Assembly (NCBI GenBank): GCA_948474755.1
Contig: CAOLHI010001317.1
Coordinates: 248,001-312,000 of the forward strand
DNA from: Ctenosaura bakeri
Taxonomy: Eukaryota; Chordata; Lepidosauria; Squamata; Iguanidae
Length of the DNA: 64,000 nt
Direction of reading: 5' to 3'
A program made the translations under genes and the position numbers. Below the pieces are notes generated by a model, which was not told where the DNA came from, searched no databases, and was given only the letters and a program-made list of their open reading frames with translations. Positions 10,478-20,924 of the stretch are shown piece after piece. How positions within the stretch are numbered: the first letter of the stretch is position 1; every line of letters starts with the position of its first letter.

Positions 10478-10920
10478 ATTCCCCCAACTACCCCAATTTG
10501 GCAGGATAGTGCTGGTTAATCCTCTGCTGTCTCATCTGCTCAGCTGCTTTTGAAATATCATGGTCCCTCTATCTTTTTCTCATTTTCCCCTGTTGTCCTC
10601 AGCTTACTTCAGTTGCTGCAAACTGAAGCCATTTCTGCACTACACTGTTATAGTGCTATTATTCCACTTTCAACATCCTGTGGAATTCTGGGGTTTGTAG
10701 TTTACTGAGGCCAAAGAGCTCTCTGGCTGAGAATGCAAAGTGCCCCTCCCTAAACTTTAAACCCCAGGATTCCATAGGATATTGAAAGTTGAATAATAGC
10801 ACTATAACAGTGTAGTGCCAAAATGGCCTGAGATTAAAGCACAGAAGTAATTTCCACTTAATTGACTCAGCAAAAGGGACAAAAGATGCAGGGTTAGAGT
10901 CTTGCCCCTTCCTAAACCCA
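10478..10920 (-). repeat. Repeat family A, copy 5, split by a GGCC-MITE
   Basis: Minus-strand copy: CCAATTTGGCAGGATAGTGC, CAGCTGCTTTTGAAAT, TGTCCTCAGCTTACTTCAGT, GCAAACTGA, then the MITE, then a diverged left part ending near GTCTTGCCCCTTCC. Confidence 0.6.
10627..10828 (+). mobile_element. GGCC-MITE, copy 5 (long form), with TGA duplication
   Basis: Left end AGCCATTTCTGCACTACACT, right end GTGCCAAAATGGCC. It is flanked by TGA at both sides, within the minus-strand repeat family A copy 5. Confidence 0.88.
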
Positions 10921-11919
10921 GAACATAAATTCCAGAGTTTCTTTCCTTAATATAATAGGTTCTCTCCCACAATTAATAACATTTGCTGCTGGTTGCCTGG
11001 TCGCACATTTTTGACCACACCCTGCCTGCTGTGGTTGGCCACAGTATCCTACTTTTAACCTGTGAAATGTTGGAGGGCATGCAGTTATTATCATCAGATA
11101 TTGCTTTGTGGAATGTGTATGACTTTCCCAGTTTTCATCTATACTGTGTGGGGTTACACTGCATTTGTCTTAAGTATTTACACATGTATGGTCCTCGATA
11201 ACTTTCATTTCTGAGAAGAAAAACCACCTGCACCCTCTCTACTGTGGTGCTTAAAAATACAAAGCACATAATTTTCCACTTGCTACCCTTTTAAGGTACC
11301 TAAAAATTGTGCTGCCAGAGACAGGCTGCCTCCTCCTGCCTGGCAGCCCCATGCATCTGTTAGTTTTACTAAGGCAGAGATCTGAATTGTTCCATAAACC
11401 TGGATTGTTGCCCTGAAAAGGATGGGAGGAATGGTATGGGTGAATCATATTAAGTTATTCAATATATCATTTTTGGAGCACTGCTTCATTGTGGCTGATC
11501 CGCTGGAAGGTCTGAATTATTTATTTCTTTTTGTGAAGCTTGCTTGACTATGGCTGTTTAGCTGAACTGTTGTTAAGTTGCCCTGATCTCTTTGTGGTCA
11601 TAAATCTTGTAAATAAAATAAAATAAATGATGAGGCTGCATGTTTGTTCTCTCACTATAAAAAGAAATGTCTCTTCCACTTGGTTACAGATTGTATACCG
11701 GGAGTGGTGAATTCCTAACATGAACAAAGCCATGGCTCCAGAGTTGCCCTCAAAAACCTATGTTCTCTGCTGGAATTGGGTGTGGTTTCTAGCCTTCCCA
11801 AGATTTCTACTCTGAGATTACTGCTAAAAGATAGGGAATTGGGTCACCAGCCAGGAATAGTCTGGGCAGAATTAATGATTTGGGGGCTCAGTTCTACCAA
11901 TACATACCCATTAACTTTT
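10921..11919. other. Non-coding stretch
   Basis: No gene seen. An AATAAAATAAAATAAATGA run near 11,612-11,630 after CATAAATCTTGTAAATAA looks like the 3' end of an old retroelement, but no body can be assigned. Confidence 0.4.
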
Positions 11920-12762
11920 CGCAGATTAAAATCAGGACACATGTGACCAAACAGCATCACAGTGTGGTCAAGCTGGCAAAAATTATTAACAAGGAAGAAC
12001 ACATAAGCAAGGAGTAGTTGCAGCAGTTTGCTTTTGCATAAGCCTACTGAATAAGATTCCACCCCTGCCACTTCCCTACCTTCTGTTAACTGAGTGTAAA
12101 CTACGGTTGGCCCTTCACATTTGCTAGGGTTAGGGGCTCAGGACCATCACAAAAGTGGAAAAGTCACAAATATCAAAATGTGTCTATCTGTCTATGAGAA
12201 GGAGGCTGAGGCATGGTGGGGTGAGCAGGTACCCAGGGTCCAAACCAGGTCAGGAAAAGGAGAAGGAAAGAGGCTGGGTCAACACAGTGACCCCATACTT
12301 CCTCTCTCACACTTATCTCTCTCTTTGGGTGTATGTGGAGCATTGGAAGAGTGTTTGTGGTGCTGAGAAATCAGACTGTGAACCATCCTTAGCTGGCCAA
12401 GCAGCTGCTGGTGGAGGAGAAGGAGGACCACAGGAGGTTTTTTTAAAGGGCTGCATGGCTTGATTGGAGCCACTGAGAGGGAAGATTCTCCTGGAAAAGA
12501 AGCACTTCAGGTGGGGTGGCAAAGGTTGGTGGGACTCACAAATAGTCAAATCTGTGAAAATCAAACCTGCAAATGTGAAGGGATGACTGTACTTTCACAA
12601 TTTGAACGCAGTTTTCAGGAACTGAAGGAAGCTGAGAACAAGAGGAGGAAAATGGGAAGCGGAGAGAGAAGCTGGGACATTTCAAAAGCAGCAGAAAAAG
12701 TGGGACAACAGAGAATTAATCAGGATTGTCCTGCCAAATCAGGACAGTTGCAGGGTGTGCCA
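11920..12762 (+). repeat. Repeat family A, copy 6, split by a Tigger-like element
   Basis: Left part AATCAGGACACATGTGACCA to GAGTGTAAACTA. Right part CTTTCACAATTTGAACGCAG to CTGCCAAATCAGGACAGTTG. The break is filled by the element at 12,104-12,589. Copy 4 shows the intact join AAACTACTTTTGCAATTTGA. Confidence 0.7.
12104..12589 (+). mobile_element. Tigger-like (pogo/mariner) MITE, 486 bp
   Basis: Ends CGGTTGGCCCTTCACATTTG and CAAATGTGAAGGGATGACTG are inverted repeats. The element is flanked by TA on both sides (12,102-12,103 and 12,590-12,591). TA duplication and GGCCCTC-type ends are typical of Tigger elements. The interior (CTTAGCTGGCCAAGCAGCTG, TTTTTAAAGGGCTGC) matches the reverse complement of the element at 37.8-38.26 kb. 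No transposase ORF. Confidence 0.75.
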
Positions 12763-12875
12763 TTGGCTGTGAGAGGATCAGGAAAATAGCTGCTTCCCTG
12801 CTATATGCCATCTGCTGCACTGTTTACCACCAATAAAGCTTACTTATAGTGGTAAAGAGTGTCAAATGAACTCTT

Positions 12876-13016
12876 GTGCTGCCTCAGAGTGTGGTGGAGT
12901 CTTCTTTTTGGAGATTTTTAAATAGAGGCTGGATGGGAGTGCTTTGATGTGGATTGTTGCATGGCAGGCGGTTGGACTGGTTGGCCTCTGTGGTCTCTTG
13001 CAATTCTATGATTCTT
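12876..13016 (+). mobile_element. CR1 LINE, 3' terminal fragment
   Basis: TGCTGCCTCAGAGTGTGGTG, GGAGATTTTTAAATAGAGGC, GGTTGGACTGGTTGG and a closing ATTCTATGATTCT correspond to the last 140 bp of CR1 (compare 18,715-18,868). Strongly 5'-truncated. Confidence 0.88.
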
Positions 13017-14029
13017 GGGAGGTTTTGGAACCACACACCATTCTGGCCCAGAACAACACACTACCCCCAATCCCGTTTATTTGTGTGTATGAATGTGTGT
13101 GTGGGAGGGGAGGGAGGAGGGACCAGTAGTTGTTCAGATGGACCTACTCCTATTAGTTAATGTAGGTCATCATGGCAGATCCCAAGCCACCTTCTTTCAT
13201 CATATTAGAATGCAGGATCAGCTAATGAAGATGAGTACTGGGGAATTCAGGATAAAGAAAATTCACACAGTGAGTGAAAAATTAAACTGCAGGACTCACT
13301 GCCACAAGATGTGGTGATAGCCACACCAAGCTGAATGGCTTTAAAAGGGAAATGGACAAATCCATGAAGATACAGCAAACAATAGGTACTAGATGTGATG
13401 ATTATGGGTGCATCTTGATTGACTGAAAAATCCCAAACTTCGTTCCTGTTCTTTCTGATTTTATACTGGGTTTAAAAAATCGACCTGGGGAGCTATATAA
13501 AATGTCTCTTATCTTACCAGAAGCTGACATAACATGTGGATCTCCAAAATACAGGCAGCCCCCACCTTGTGATGCCCCGTTATATGACGACTCGTTCTTT
13601 TGACACTTCCAAATGAATAACAAGCTCTATTAATTCAACAAGGACTCTACTATTTTCATCACTTATTCTTGCCCAGAGAGGCTTGCTTGGGACTGCTTGG
13701 ATGCATGCTTCCTACAAAGTGAGCTGAGAGAAGGACAAAAGGTGTCAAGCAAGCTGAGAGACTTTGCAAGTAGCACATGGCACGGTCAGTTCCAAGTGAG
13801 CCTCTGTAAGTCCTTCATGCTTTCTACAGTACAGTACATGGATTCCGCTTTTCAATCAATTCTGTCTTCTGACCGTGCTCTGGTCCCTAGCTTGTTAGAT
13901 AAGGGGGAGAAACTTGTAAAATCAGAAAGAACATAAACATAATGGGTCTTTCTGGCCTAATCGGCCTGGATGAGACTGAAATTGTTACATCCATCTTTAG
14001 AAGCAATATCTCTTTCACTATCAGCTGCT
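13017..14029. other. Non-coding stretch
   Basis: No exon recognised. TACAGGCAGCCCCCACCTTG at 13,551 looks like the end of a DNA transposon that I cannot complete. Confidence 0.4.
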
Positions 14030-14150
14030 GGAAAATATGAAAGGAAGGGGGCAATCATATCCCGACTGAAGACATAGATTAAAGGAGCAGAACAGTGAAC
14101 TAGATAGGCCTTTAGTCTGATCCAGCACAACCCTTCTTAGGGTCTTGACT
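14030..14150 (+). repeat. 3' part of a tRNA-Ala-type SINE
   Basis: AGTGAACTAGATAGGCCTTT followed by AGTCTGATCCAGCACAACCC and TTCTTAGGG matches the CTAGATGG...GTCTGA tail of the tRNA-Ala-like SINE seen reversed at 35.73-36.09 kb. The tRNA head is not visible. Confidence 0.5.
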
Positions 14151-15535
14151 TGACTTGGCCTGAGTTCAAATGCTAACACAAGGCAAAAGGTTATTTGGGT
14201 TTTGTTTTGTTTTTTGGTATTTGTTTTGTTTTGCAGATTGCATCAGTTGAGAGGAGAGTGATCACAGATTCCAAGCAGGATTGGAGAAAAGAGCCCCTTC
14301 TTTCTCCTGCTGCAGCCCTAATGGAAATCTCTCTAATGAAGCTGGTGTTTACAGGGGGAGGAGATCCTCCATCAAGACTCAGAAGGATGTTTAACCCCCG
14401 AAACAAATATTAACTTCAGAAGAGGGATTTTTCCATAGGAAAGAGTTAAATTCCTATCTCCCCTTCCCTGCTGTGACACACACACCCCTCTTAATTATCA
14501 GTGGTAATGGCATTTAGATTTTTTAAAAAGCTTTCACATTATACACAAAGATGCATTTAACCTGATGTCTAGCTTGGGCCTCCATTTGTATTCAAGTTAT
14601 GCATTGATAATATAAGTGAGGTGGGATGGGGACATTGAAATTTCAACAATCTTGGCTCAAAGTGGGTATCTTTAGGCCACCTGCCAAGCAAAGTATTTGA
14701 ACAAGGAAGTAGGGAAGGGTCTAGGGCAGGGATGAAAATCTGGTGTCCTGATCTAGACTGTACATTCCAGCAGCCCGATCCAGCATAAGCCGCTGGTCAA
14801 CAATGCTGGGAGATAACATCTGGAAGGCAATATGATTCCCACTTCATGGCCTAACGGGTGATGGAGACCAGGCCAATGACCTAAGAAATGAGCTGAGTGT
14901 GTGTGTGTGCATATCTAGTGGAGATTTTGCACTAGGATTAGTCCAGGATGCAAACAGTACCGGCCCTAACTGGTTTGACCAGACAGACGTGCCAAAAGAA
15001 TGTGCCAGGCAAAAACAGTCCCACCCAGCCCTGCCAGAAAAAGCAATATTTAAGTGGGTGGGTGAGGAACAAGAGGCAACCACTAGCTGTGAAGTGAGAA
15101 GCGGAGGAAGTTGCAAAACAGAAGAAATTTTTGGATGCTCAAAGACAGCCTAGAAGGTCCATAACTCAGCCTCTGTTGTACATAGACAGTTTTCCATGTA
15201 TGCAGTTTTACATTAGGAAGGGCATATTGGTGAACTTTTCTTGTCAAAGCAAGCCTTATGACCTACCAAGCCAAATGCATGCAGATGTTTTTTGGCACCC
15301 TTCCTGGGGTAGGAGTTTCAGTACATTTCTTACTGCTATCCTACTACTCTCCTGGAAATGCAAAAACTGGAAGACATGGGAAAGACATGCTATTAGGAAC
15401 ATGACAGGTCACAAGCAGTGGTTGGTGGGCTCTGAGCTGGTACTTAAAAAAGTTATTTTCGCAAATCATGCTGAAGAGACCTAGGAATTAAAAAAAAAAG
15501 TTCTAAATTCATTTGTGTGTGTGCATATGTTCTCA
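14151..15535. other. Non-coding stretch
   Basis: T/G-rich at 14,190-14,235, a short (GT) run at 14,897-14,909, and no gene. A weak ACTCCCAG-type repeat may lie at about 14,730-14,830. Confidence 0.4.
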
Positions 15536-15735
15536 TGTCACCTGTCGATTTATGACAACTCCATTAATTTCATAGTGTTTTCTTAGAGAAGAAATACTCA
15601 GAGGAGGTTTTTCCTCCAAAATATAACCTATAGTATTCATTGGTGGTCTCCCATCCAAATTTTAATCAGGGCTGACCCTGCTTAGTTTCCAAGATCTGGC
15701 AGGATCTGCTGCCCTTAGGGTATGTCTACTCAGAA
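15536..15735 (-). mobile_element. 5S rRNA-derived SINE (reversed)
   Basis: On the minus strand the part near 15,645-15,705 reads AGATCTTGGAAACTAAGCAG, GGTCAGCCCTGATT, TTTGGATGGGAGACCACCAA. These are the 5S rRNA box A, intermediate element and box C regions. Its tail, reversed at 15,537-15,570, matches the GCCATAAGT...GACA tail of the 5S SINEs at 42.6 and 51.9 kb. It is a retroposon, not a 5S gene. Confidence 0.8.
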
Positions 15736-16315
15736 GTAATTCTTCTTGAGGCCTAAGCTTGGCTCAAAATATTTTGCTACCCTAAAACAGAGATATATTT
15801 ACATGTGCAAAGTCAATTATATCAGGGAAATACTAATCCAGGGCCTACCCTTCCATTAGGCAGAAGGAGGCAACTGCTTCACAGGGATGTAGCTATGGGG
15901 CAGCGCAAAAAGAGGGTACTCTCCCCACATGGGAATTTCCCTCTCATTAAATTTTCCTGAATTCCCCAAATACTTAACTTTAACTGAGCATTTAGAAAAG
16001 GGGCAACCACTGTTACCAAGGAAATGCAAATGCAGCAAGTACAATATAAGAGTTCCAGGTATAAAGAACTTTTCAGTGTCTCACTCTCTGCAATGTTAGA
16101 AATTTGGGGACACAGGAAAATTTCAGAATACAGGGCAGAGTTCTTCCATAGTGGGCAAGGCCCTCATCACTCCCATCCCCCAAAGCTACACATCTGCCAC
16201 TACAAGTGATGATAATGATGAATGCCATGGGTGAGAAGTGTCATTAAAGTGTTGGAGCTAATCTTCTGCCCTCATGCACCCTCATATATCACAGACACAG
16301 ACAGTGCTGAAGTAA
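15736..16315. other. Non-coding stretch
   Basis: Nothing recognised beyond low-complexity segments. Confidence 0.4.
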
Positions 16316-16507
16316 GGCCATTCTACATTACATTGTTATAGTGCTATTATTCCATTTTTGACATCCTGTGGAATTCTGGGGTTTGTAGTTTACTGAGGTC
16401 CAAGAGCTCTCTGCCTGAGAATTCTAAATGCCCTTCCCAAAACTGCAATCCCCAGGATTCCATAGGAGGTTAAAGGTGGAATAATAGCACTGTAACAGTG
16501 TAGTGCC
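16316..16507 (+). mobile_element. GGCC-MITE, copy 6 (long form)
   Basis: Left end GGCCATTCTACATTACATTG after a TAA. The right arm stops at GTGTAGTGCC followed by TGA, so about 10 bp of the right terminus are lost. Confidence 0.82.
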
Positions 16508-16997
16508 TGATCATCTTTTGGATATACAGAGGGAGGAAGACTTGTCCTTCACTTCAGTCTCTCTCTCTCTCTTCCCCCACCCCCCAGTCTTGTTCTTCAC
16601 CTCAGTCTCTTTTTGAGCATCACCATGTTGGGCTGGCCCTGAGTAAAGAAGAAGTATATTGCCTTGATAATCCTGTTTATTCCCTAATGAGAGTTGAAAT
16701 GGTTTTTGCAGAGAAAAGATATTCTCTTTATTTATATCCTGACTTATCTCTGGGGAACTCTGGTGTACATGATTCAACTCACCTCTGCTTCACCACTCTC
16801 TGCCAAAAAAAAAAAAAATCAGATTAGGCCCAGAAAATAAAGACAGGCCCAGATCACCCATGGATCTGTACAGCTAAGGCAAGATCTGAATCTGTTCCCC
16901 CCCACTATTCCTGATCCAGAATTTTAGCCATTACAACTGAGTGTCTCAATTTCACATATAATCTGATTGCAAAAAATTAACATGTATATTTCTGGGG

Positions 16998-17165
16998 AAT
17001 CGGTATGGTGTTACAATTTGACAGAGTTCAAATCCTTGCTCAGATGTGGAAACCCACTGGGTGACCTAGAGCAAGTCACACTCTCTCAGAAGTTGATGAC
17101 AAAACCCCTTGGAAGAAACCTTGTAAAGAAAACCTGTGATAGGTTGGCCATAGTGGTGAAGGCAA
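16998..17165 (+). mobile_element. tRNA-derived SINE
   Basis: Box-B-like GAGTTCAAATCCTTGCTCAG, then GGAAACCCACTGGGTGACCT, CAAGTCACACTCTCTCAGAA and a body with TGATAGGTTGGCCATAGTGG. The A-box is degenerate (GGTATGGTGTTACAATTTGA) and the tail is worn. Confidence 0.7.
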
Positions 17166-17289
17166 GCAACAATTGGGAGAGGGGAATATCTTTGAATGAT
17201 TTTCAGTTTTAGTTAGGGATGTTTTGCAGTGGGCACATATCTGTGAGCAGGGAGAGGAACCCATCACATTTGGGAAATTGTCAGATCTT

Positions 17290-17470
17290 GGGCATTTCCG
17301 CACTAGAATTTTATAGCGCTATGATTCCACTTGAAACATCCTATGGAATCCTGGGGTTTGCAGTTTTGGGAGGGGCCAGGCAGCCTCTCCCGAAACTGCA
17401 AACCCCAGGATTCCATAGGATGTTTCAAGTGGAATCATAGCGCTATAAAAGTCTAGTGCGGAAACCACCC
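17290..17470. mobile_element. GGCC-MITE, copy 7 (short form, near-perfect palindrome)
   Basis: Arms of about 85 bp: GGCATTTCCGCACTAGAATT, TTATAGCGCTATGATTCCAC and GAATCCTGGGGTTTGCAGTT are mirrored almost exactly on the right. The asymmetric core is absent, leaving about 15 bp between the arms. One strand can form a long hairpin. Confidence 0.88.
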
Positions 17471-17497
17471 TTATCAACACATTTTTGTCAAAACTGA

Positions 17498-17666
17498 GGC
17501 CATCTCTGCACTACATTGTTAAAAGTGGTATTATTCCACTTTCAACATCCTGTAGCATTCTGGGGGTTGTAGTTTATTAAGGCCAAAGAGCTCTCTGGCT
17601 GATAATTCTAAATGCCACTCCCTAAACTGCAAACCTCAGGATTCCATAGGATGGTGAAAGTGGAAT
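17498..17666 (+). mobile_element. GGCC-MITE, copy 8, left part (interrupted by CR1)
   Basis: Runs from GGCCATCTCTGCACTACATT to the right-arm string GGTGAAAGTGGAAT and then stops where the CR1 at 17,667-18,868 begins. The rest of the arm resumes at 18,869. Confidence 0.9.
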
Positions 17667-18868
17667 CTTATCTCTTTTTATGATGGGGTTACAAGCTTGA
17701 TAGATGAAGAGAATGCTGTAGACGTAGCATATCTTGACTTCGGTAAGACCTTTGACAAAGTTCCCCATGACATTCTTGCAAAGAAGCTAGTAAAATGCAG
17801 GCCGGACAGGGCTGCTGTTAGGTGGATTAGTAATTGGTTGACTGACCGAATCCAAAGGGTGTTCTCCAATGGCTGCTTTTCATTCTGGAGAGAAGTGACT
17901 AGTGGGGTGCCACAGGGTTCCATCCTGGGCCCAGTGCTATTCAACATCTTCATCAGTGAGTTGGATAAAGGAGTGGAGGGCATGCTGATCAAATTTGCAG
18001 ATGACACCAAATTGGGAGGGGTTGCTAATACCTCGGAGGACAGGATCAAATTTCAACATGACCTTGACAGATTGGAGAACTGGGCCAAAGCTAACAAAAT
18101 GAATTTCAACAGAGAGAAGTGTAAAGTCCTACAACTAGGCAGAAAAAATGGAATGCACAAATATAGGATGAGGAACGTGTGTCTGGACAGCAGTACATGT
18201 GAAAGGGATCTAGGAGTCTTGGTAGATCACAAGCTGAACATGGGTCAGCAGTGTGATGAGGCAGCCAAGAAAGCCAATGTGGTTCTTGGTTGCGTCAATA
18301 GGAGTATGGTGTCTAGATCGAGGGAGGAAATGGTATCACTCTATTCTGCATTGGTTAGACCTCATTTGGAATACTGTGTCCAGTTCTGGGCACCTCAATT
18401 CAAGAAGGATATTGACAAGCTGGAACATGTCCAGAGGAGGGCAACCAAAGTGGTGAAGGGTCTGGAAACCATGCCCTATGGGGAACGGCTTAGGGAGCTA
18501 GGTATGTTTAGTCTGCAGAAGAGAAGGTTAAGAGGTGACATAATAGCCATGTTTAAATATTTGAAGGGATGTCATGTCAAGGAGGGAGCAGGCTTGTTTT
18601 CCACTGCTCCAGGAACTAGGACAAGGAGCAATGGATTCAAGCTATAGGAAAGGAGATTCCACCTGAATCTCAGGAAAAACTTCCTGACAGTCAGAGCTGT
18701 CCAGCAGTGGAATATGCTGCCTCGGAGTGTGGTAGAGTCTCCTTCTTTGGACGTTTTTAAGCAAAGGCTGGATGGCCATCTGCTGGGAATGCTTTGATGA
18801 GTGTTCCTGCATAGCAGGGGGTTGGACTGGATGGCCCCTGGGGTCTCTTCCAAGTCTATGATTCTATG
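17667..18868 (+). mobile_element. CR1 LINE, 3' half with reverse transcriptase segment
   Basis: A 316-codon frame (17,697-18,647) encodes the C-terminal part of the CR1 reverse transcriptase: AYLDFGKTFDKVPH near the start, SGVPQGSILGP, then the catalytic FADDTK box near residues 100-106, LGVLVDHKLNM, and HLEYCVQFWAPQF. A TAG at 18,645-18,647 ends it early. The next bases still encode the usual CR1 C-terminus (NMLPRSVVESPS, then [10 protein letters not shown]) in the same frame. The 3' end is TCTATGATTCTATGA, the CR1 octamer. The endonuclease domain and ORF1 are missing because of 5' truncation. It lies inside GGCC-MITE copy 8, with GAAT at both borders. Confidence 0.95.
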
Positions 18869-18906
18869 AATAATATCACTGTTAACAGTATAGTGCAGAA
18901 ATGGCC
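18869..18906 (+). mobile_element. GGCC-MITE, copy 8, right end
   Basis: AATAATATCACTGTTAACAG to GTGCAGAAATGGCC completes the arm interrupted at 17,666. Outer flanks are TGA (left) and TGG (right). Confidence 0.88.
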
Positions 18907-19828
18907 TGGGGCTCAGCTCCAAGTATTTCCCTCCTGACATCTAATCGCCAGCTCTTCTTTTTAAAGCCTCCTTTTCCATAGTTGATGCTAAGATTTCTGA
19001 GTTAGATCTAAAACGCCTGTTAAAATAGCATATAGATTCTAAACAGAACTAGTTACAAATAAATGAGTGGCTTGCAATAAGTCCTTGTCACAACAATTAA
19101 GAGGTAACTTATTTGAAGGATTCCTTTTAGTTACAGTGGTCTTGTGGCCTCACTATGTATGTATGGTTTTTATCACAGTCTTGTAGCATTATGATTTTTT
19201 TAAAAAAAGAGTCTATTTTAACCATTTTCAAATAACAAGAAAGCCCAACACTTAAAAAACACACGAAGTTATAATAATGAGTTGATTTGGGCATTTAAAA
19301 TGGAATTCTAATTTTAAAAAAAGAAAAAGAAAGAAGAAGCAGTGGCAAGTTATTTGCATTCTGTGCACACTAATTTAACAGCTTGTTGTTCAGATCACAG
19401 TGAAATCTCCTGCATAAATATAGTTTGAGTAAACATGGTTTGAAACTAAGTGCTTTCGTGGGTAATCTGATTACTGGGGTTGAAAAGCAGGGAGTAAAAT
19501 GCCTGAAGATATTCAGAGAGTTGATGGACAAGTTGAAACTTGAACCTAAGTACCCCCTGCCTGTTTAAAAAAAAAAACGTGAGGAGGACACTAGGAGAAA
19601 GGGAAAGAGTTTGTACCAGGACAGGACATCGAGGCTGCCGAGGAATTAAACCTGGAAACTTTTTATAATTCAGAGTACTTTGACAGCCATGCGCAGATCA
19701 ATTCCGGAAAACTGCAAAAAAATCAAGGAAATCTGGCAGGAGTTTGGGGTCAGAGCTGTTAATTTCAGGCAAATAGCGAAAAACTTTCTATTTTAAAGCA
19801 CGAAGTATTGCCCTATTTCCTGATCTAA
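18907..19828. other. Non-coding stretch
   Basis: AT-rich with several A- and T-runs (19,196, 19,315, 19,566). No gene or named repeat seen. Confidence 0.4.
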
Positions 19829-20030
19829 GAGTATTTCCGCACTAGACTGTTACAGTGTTATTATTCCACTTTCCACATCCCATGGAATCCCAGGGTTTGC
19901 AGTTTAGGGAGGGGTGTTTAGAATTCTCATCCAGAGCGCTCTTTGGGCTCAGTAACCTACAAACCCCAGAATTCCACAGGATGTTGAAAGCGGAACAATA
20001 GCGCTATAACAGTCTAGTATGGAAATAGCC
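19829..20030 (-). mobile_element. GGCC-MITE, copy 9 (long form, reversed core), TAA duplication
   Basis: Core AGAGCGCTCTTTGGGCTCAG is reversed relative to copy 1. It is flanked by TAA on both sides (19,826-19,828 and 20,031-20,033). Confidence 0.88.
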
Positions 20031-20083
20031 TAAGATCTAGGGGAGTGCGATGTGGTTCCTGTTATCCAGCTGGAAAAAACACA

Positions 20084-20240
20084 GGCCATTTCTGTACTAG
20101 CCTGTTACAGCGCGATGATTCCACCTTCAACATCCTCTGGAATCCTGGGGTTTGCAGTTTCGGGAGGGGCTAGCCTTAGGATTCCATAGGATGTTGAAAG
20201 TGGAATCATCGCGCTATAACAGGCTAGTGCGGAAATGGCC
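20084..20240. mobile_element. GGCC-MITE, copy 10 (short form)
   Basis: GGCCATTTCTGTACTAGCCT to GCTAGTGCGGAAATGGCC. The core is reduced to GGCTAGCC-like bases. It ends less than 200 bp upstream of the CpG island. A leftover AATAGCGCTATAACAGTCC follows at 20,261. Confidence 0.88.
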
Positions 20241-20500
20241 GCACTCTCCACGCGCGGTTTAATAGCGCTATAACAGTCCCCAGCGCCTTCCCCACGTTTC
20301 CCAAGACTTTGCTCCAAAACAGGTTCTTCCCTGCTCGGCTCTGTGTTTAAAAAGGAGGCCCCCTGCGAGAGGGAGCAGCGGGGACTGTAGATCTTTTTTC
20401 TTATTCCGGATTAACTACTACGGTTTCGTTGCCTGGGCCAGTCTCGCTTCGGAAACGCCCCTTACGAGTTGCGGAACGGCAAAAAGGACCTCAGACCTTC

Positions 20501-20519
20501 GGCCTGCAGGGGGCGCAGC
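20501..20519 (+). promoter_or_regulatory. CTCF-like binding motif
   Basis: GGCCTGCAGGGGGCGCAGC matches the AGGGGGCGC core of the vertebrate CTCF motif and most flanking positions. It lies at the upstream edge of the CpG island, where an insulator or loop anchor would be plausible. Binding is inferred. Confidence 0.6.
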
Positions 20520-20806
20520 TTTTTCCCTTCCCTCCCCAACTTGTTTCCTGCACCGTGTGCGCCTTTGCGCGCTACCCAAAAGCGAAGAGCAAGCAAGGAA
20601 GGAAAAGTCCTCGGCGCATCGAATCACCAGCCCAAATCGGCCGGTTGGCTGGAGGAGAAAGGACCGCGATCCGGGCTGAGGTGGCCTCGGTAAGGCTCGC
20701 CTTTGTTAGAAAGATGGTTGCCCGTCCGTCTCCCCGATCTCCTCCTCCCGCCCCTCCGCCCCTTTCCCTTTCCTTGCTGGCAATCTGGATTGGCAGAGGC
20801 GGAGCC

Positions 20807-20863
20807 GGGGAGGGAGGGGACCGGGGGAGGGGTCTCTCTCCCTGGGGGTGGGGGGGGGGTGGT
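20807..20863 (+). promoter_or_regulatory. G-run cluster with G-quadruplex potential
   Basis: At least six runs of three or more G on the + strand (GGGGAGGGAGGGGA, then GGGGGAGGGG, then GGGGG and a long run at 20,851-20,859), with short loops. A second set, (GGGA)n, lies at 21,035-21,052. Confidence 0.55.
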
Positions 20864-20906
20864 GTTTGCAGTCAGAGAGTCAAAGGCAAGTGAAGGTGGA
20901 AAGAAG

Positions 20907-20924
20907 CGGCGGCGGCGGCGGCGG
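20907..20924 (+). repeat. (CGG)6 trinucleotide tract, probably 5' UTR
   Basis: Six perfect CGG units between AGAAG and GAAGG, just downstream of the CCAAT and GC boxes. If transcription begins upstream of this point, the tract is in the NDRG2 leader or the start of intron 1, depending on the donor used. Confidence 0.8.

Noticed and set aside
17697..18647. A 316-codon open frame as a host gene
   Set aside because: It is CR1 reverse transcriptase (FADD box, GVPQG, CR1 3' octamers) and is repeated in pieces at 0.8, 12.9, 42.8 and 60.9 kb.
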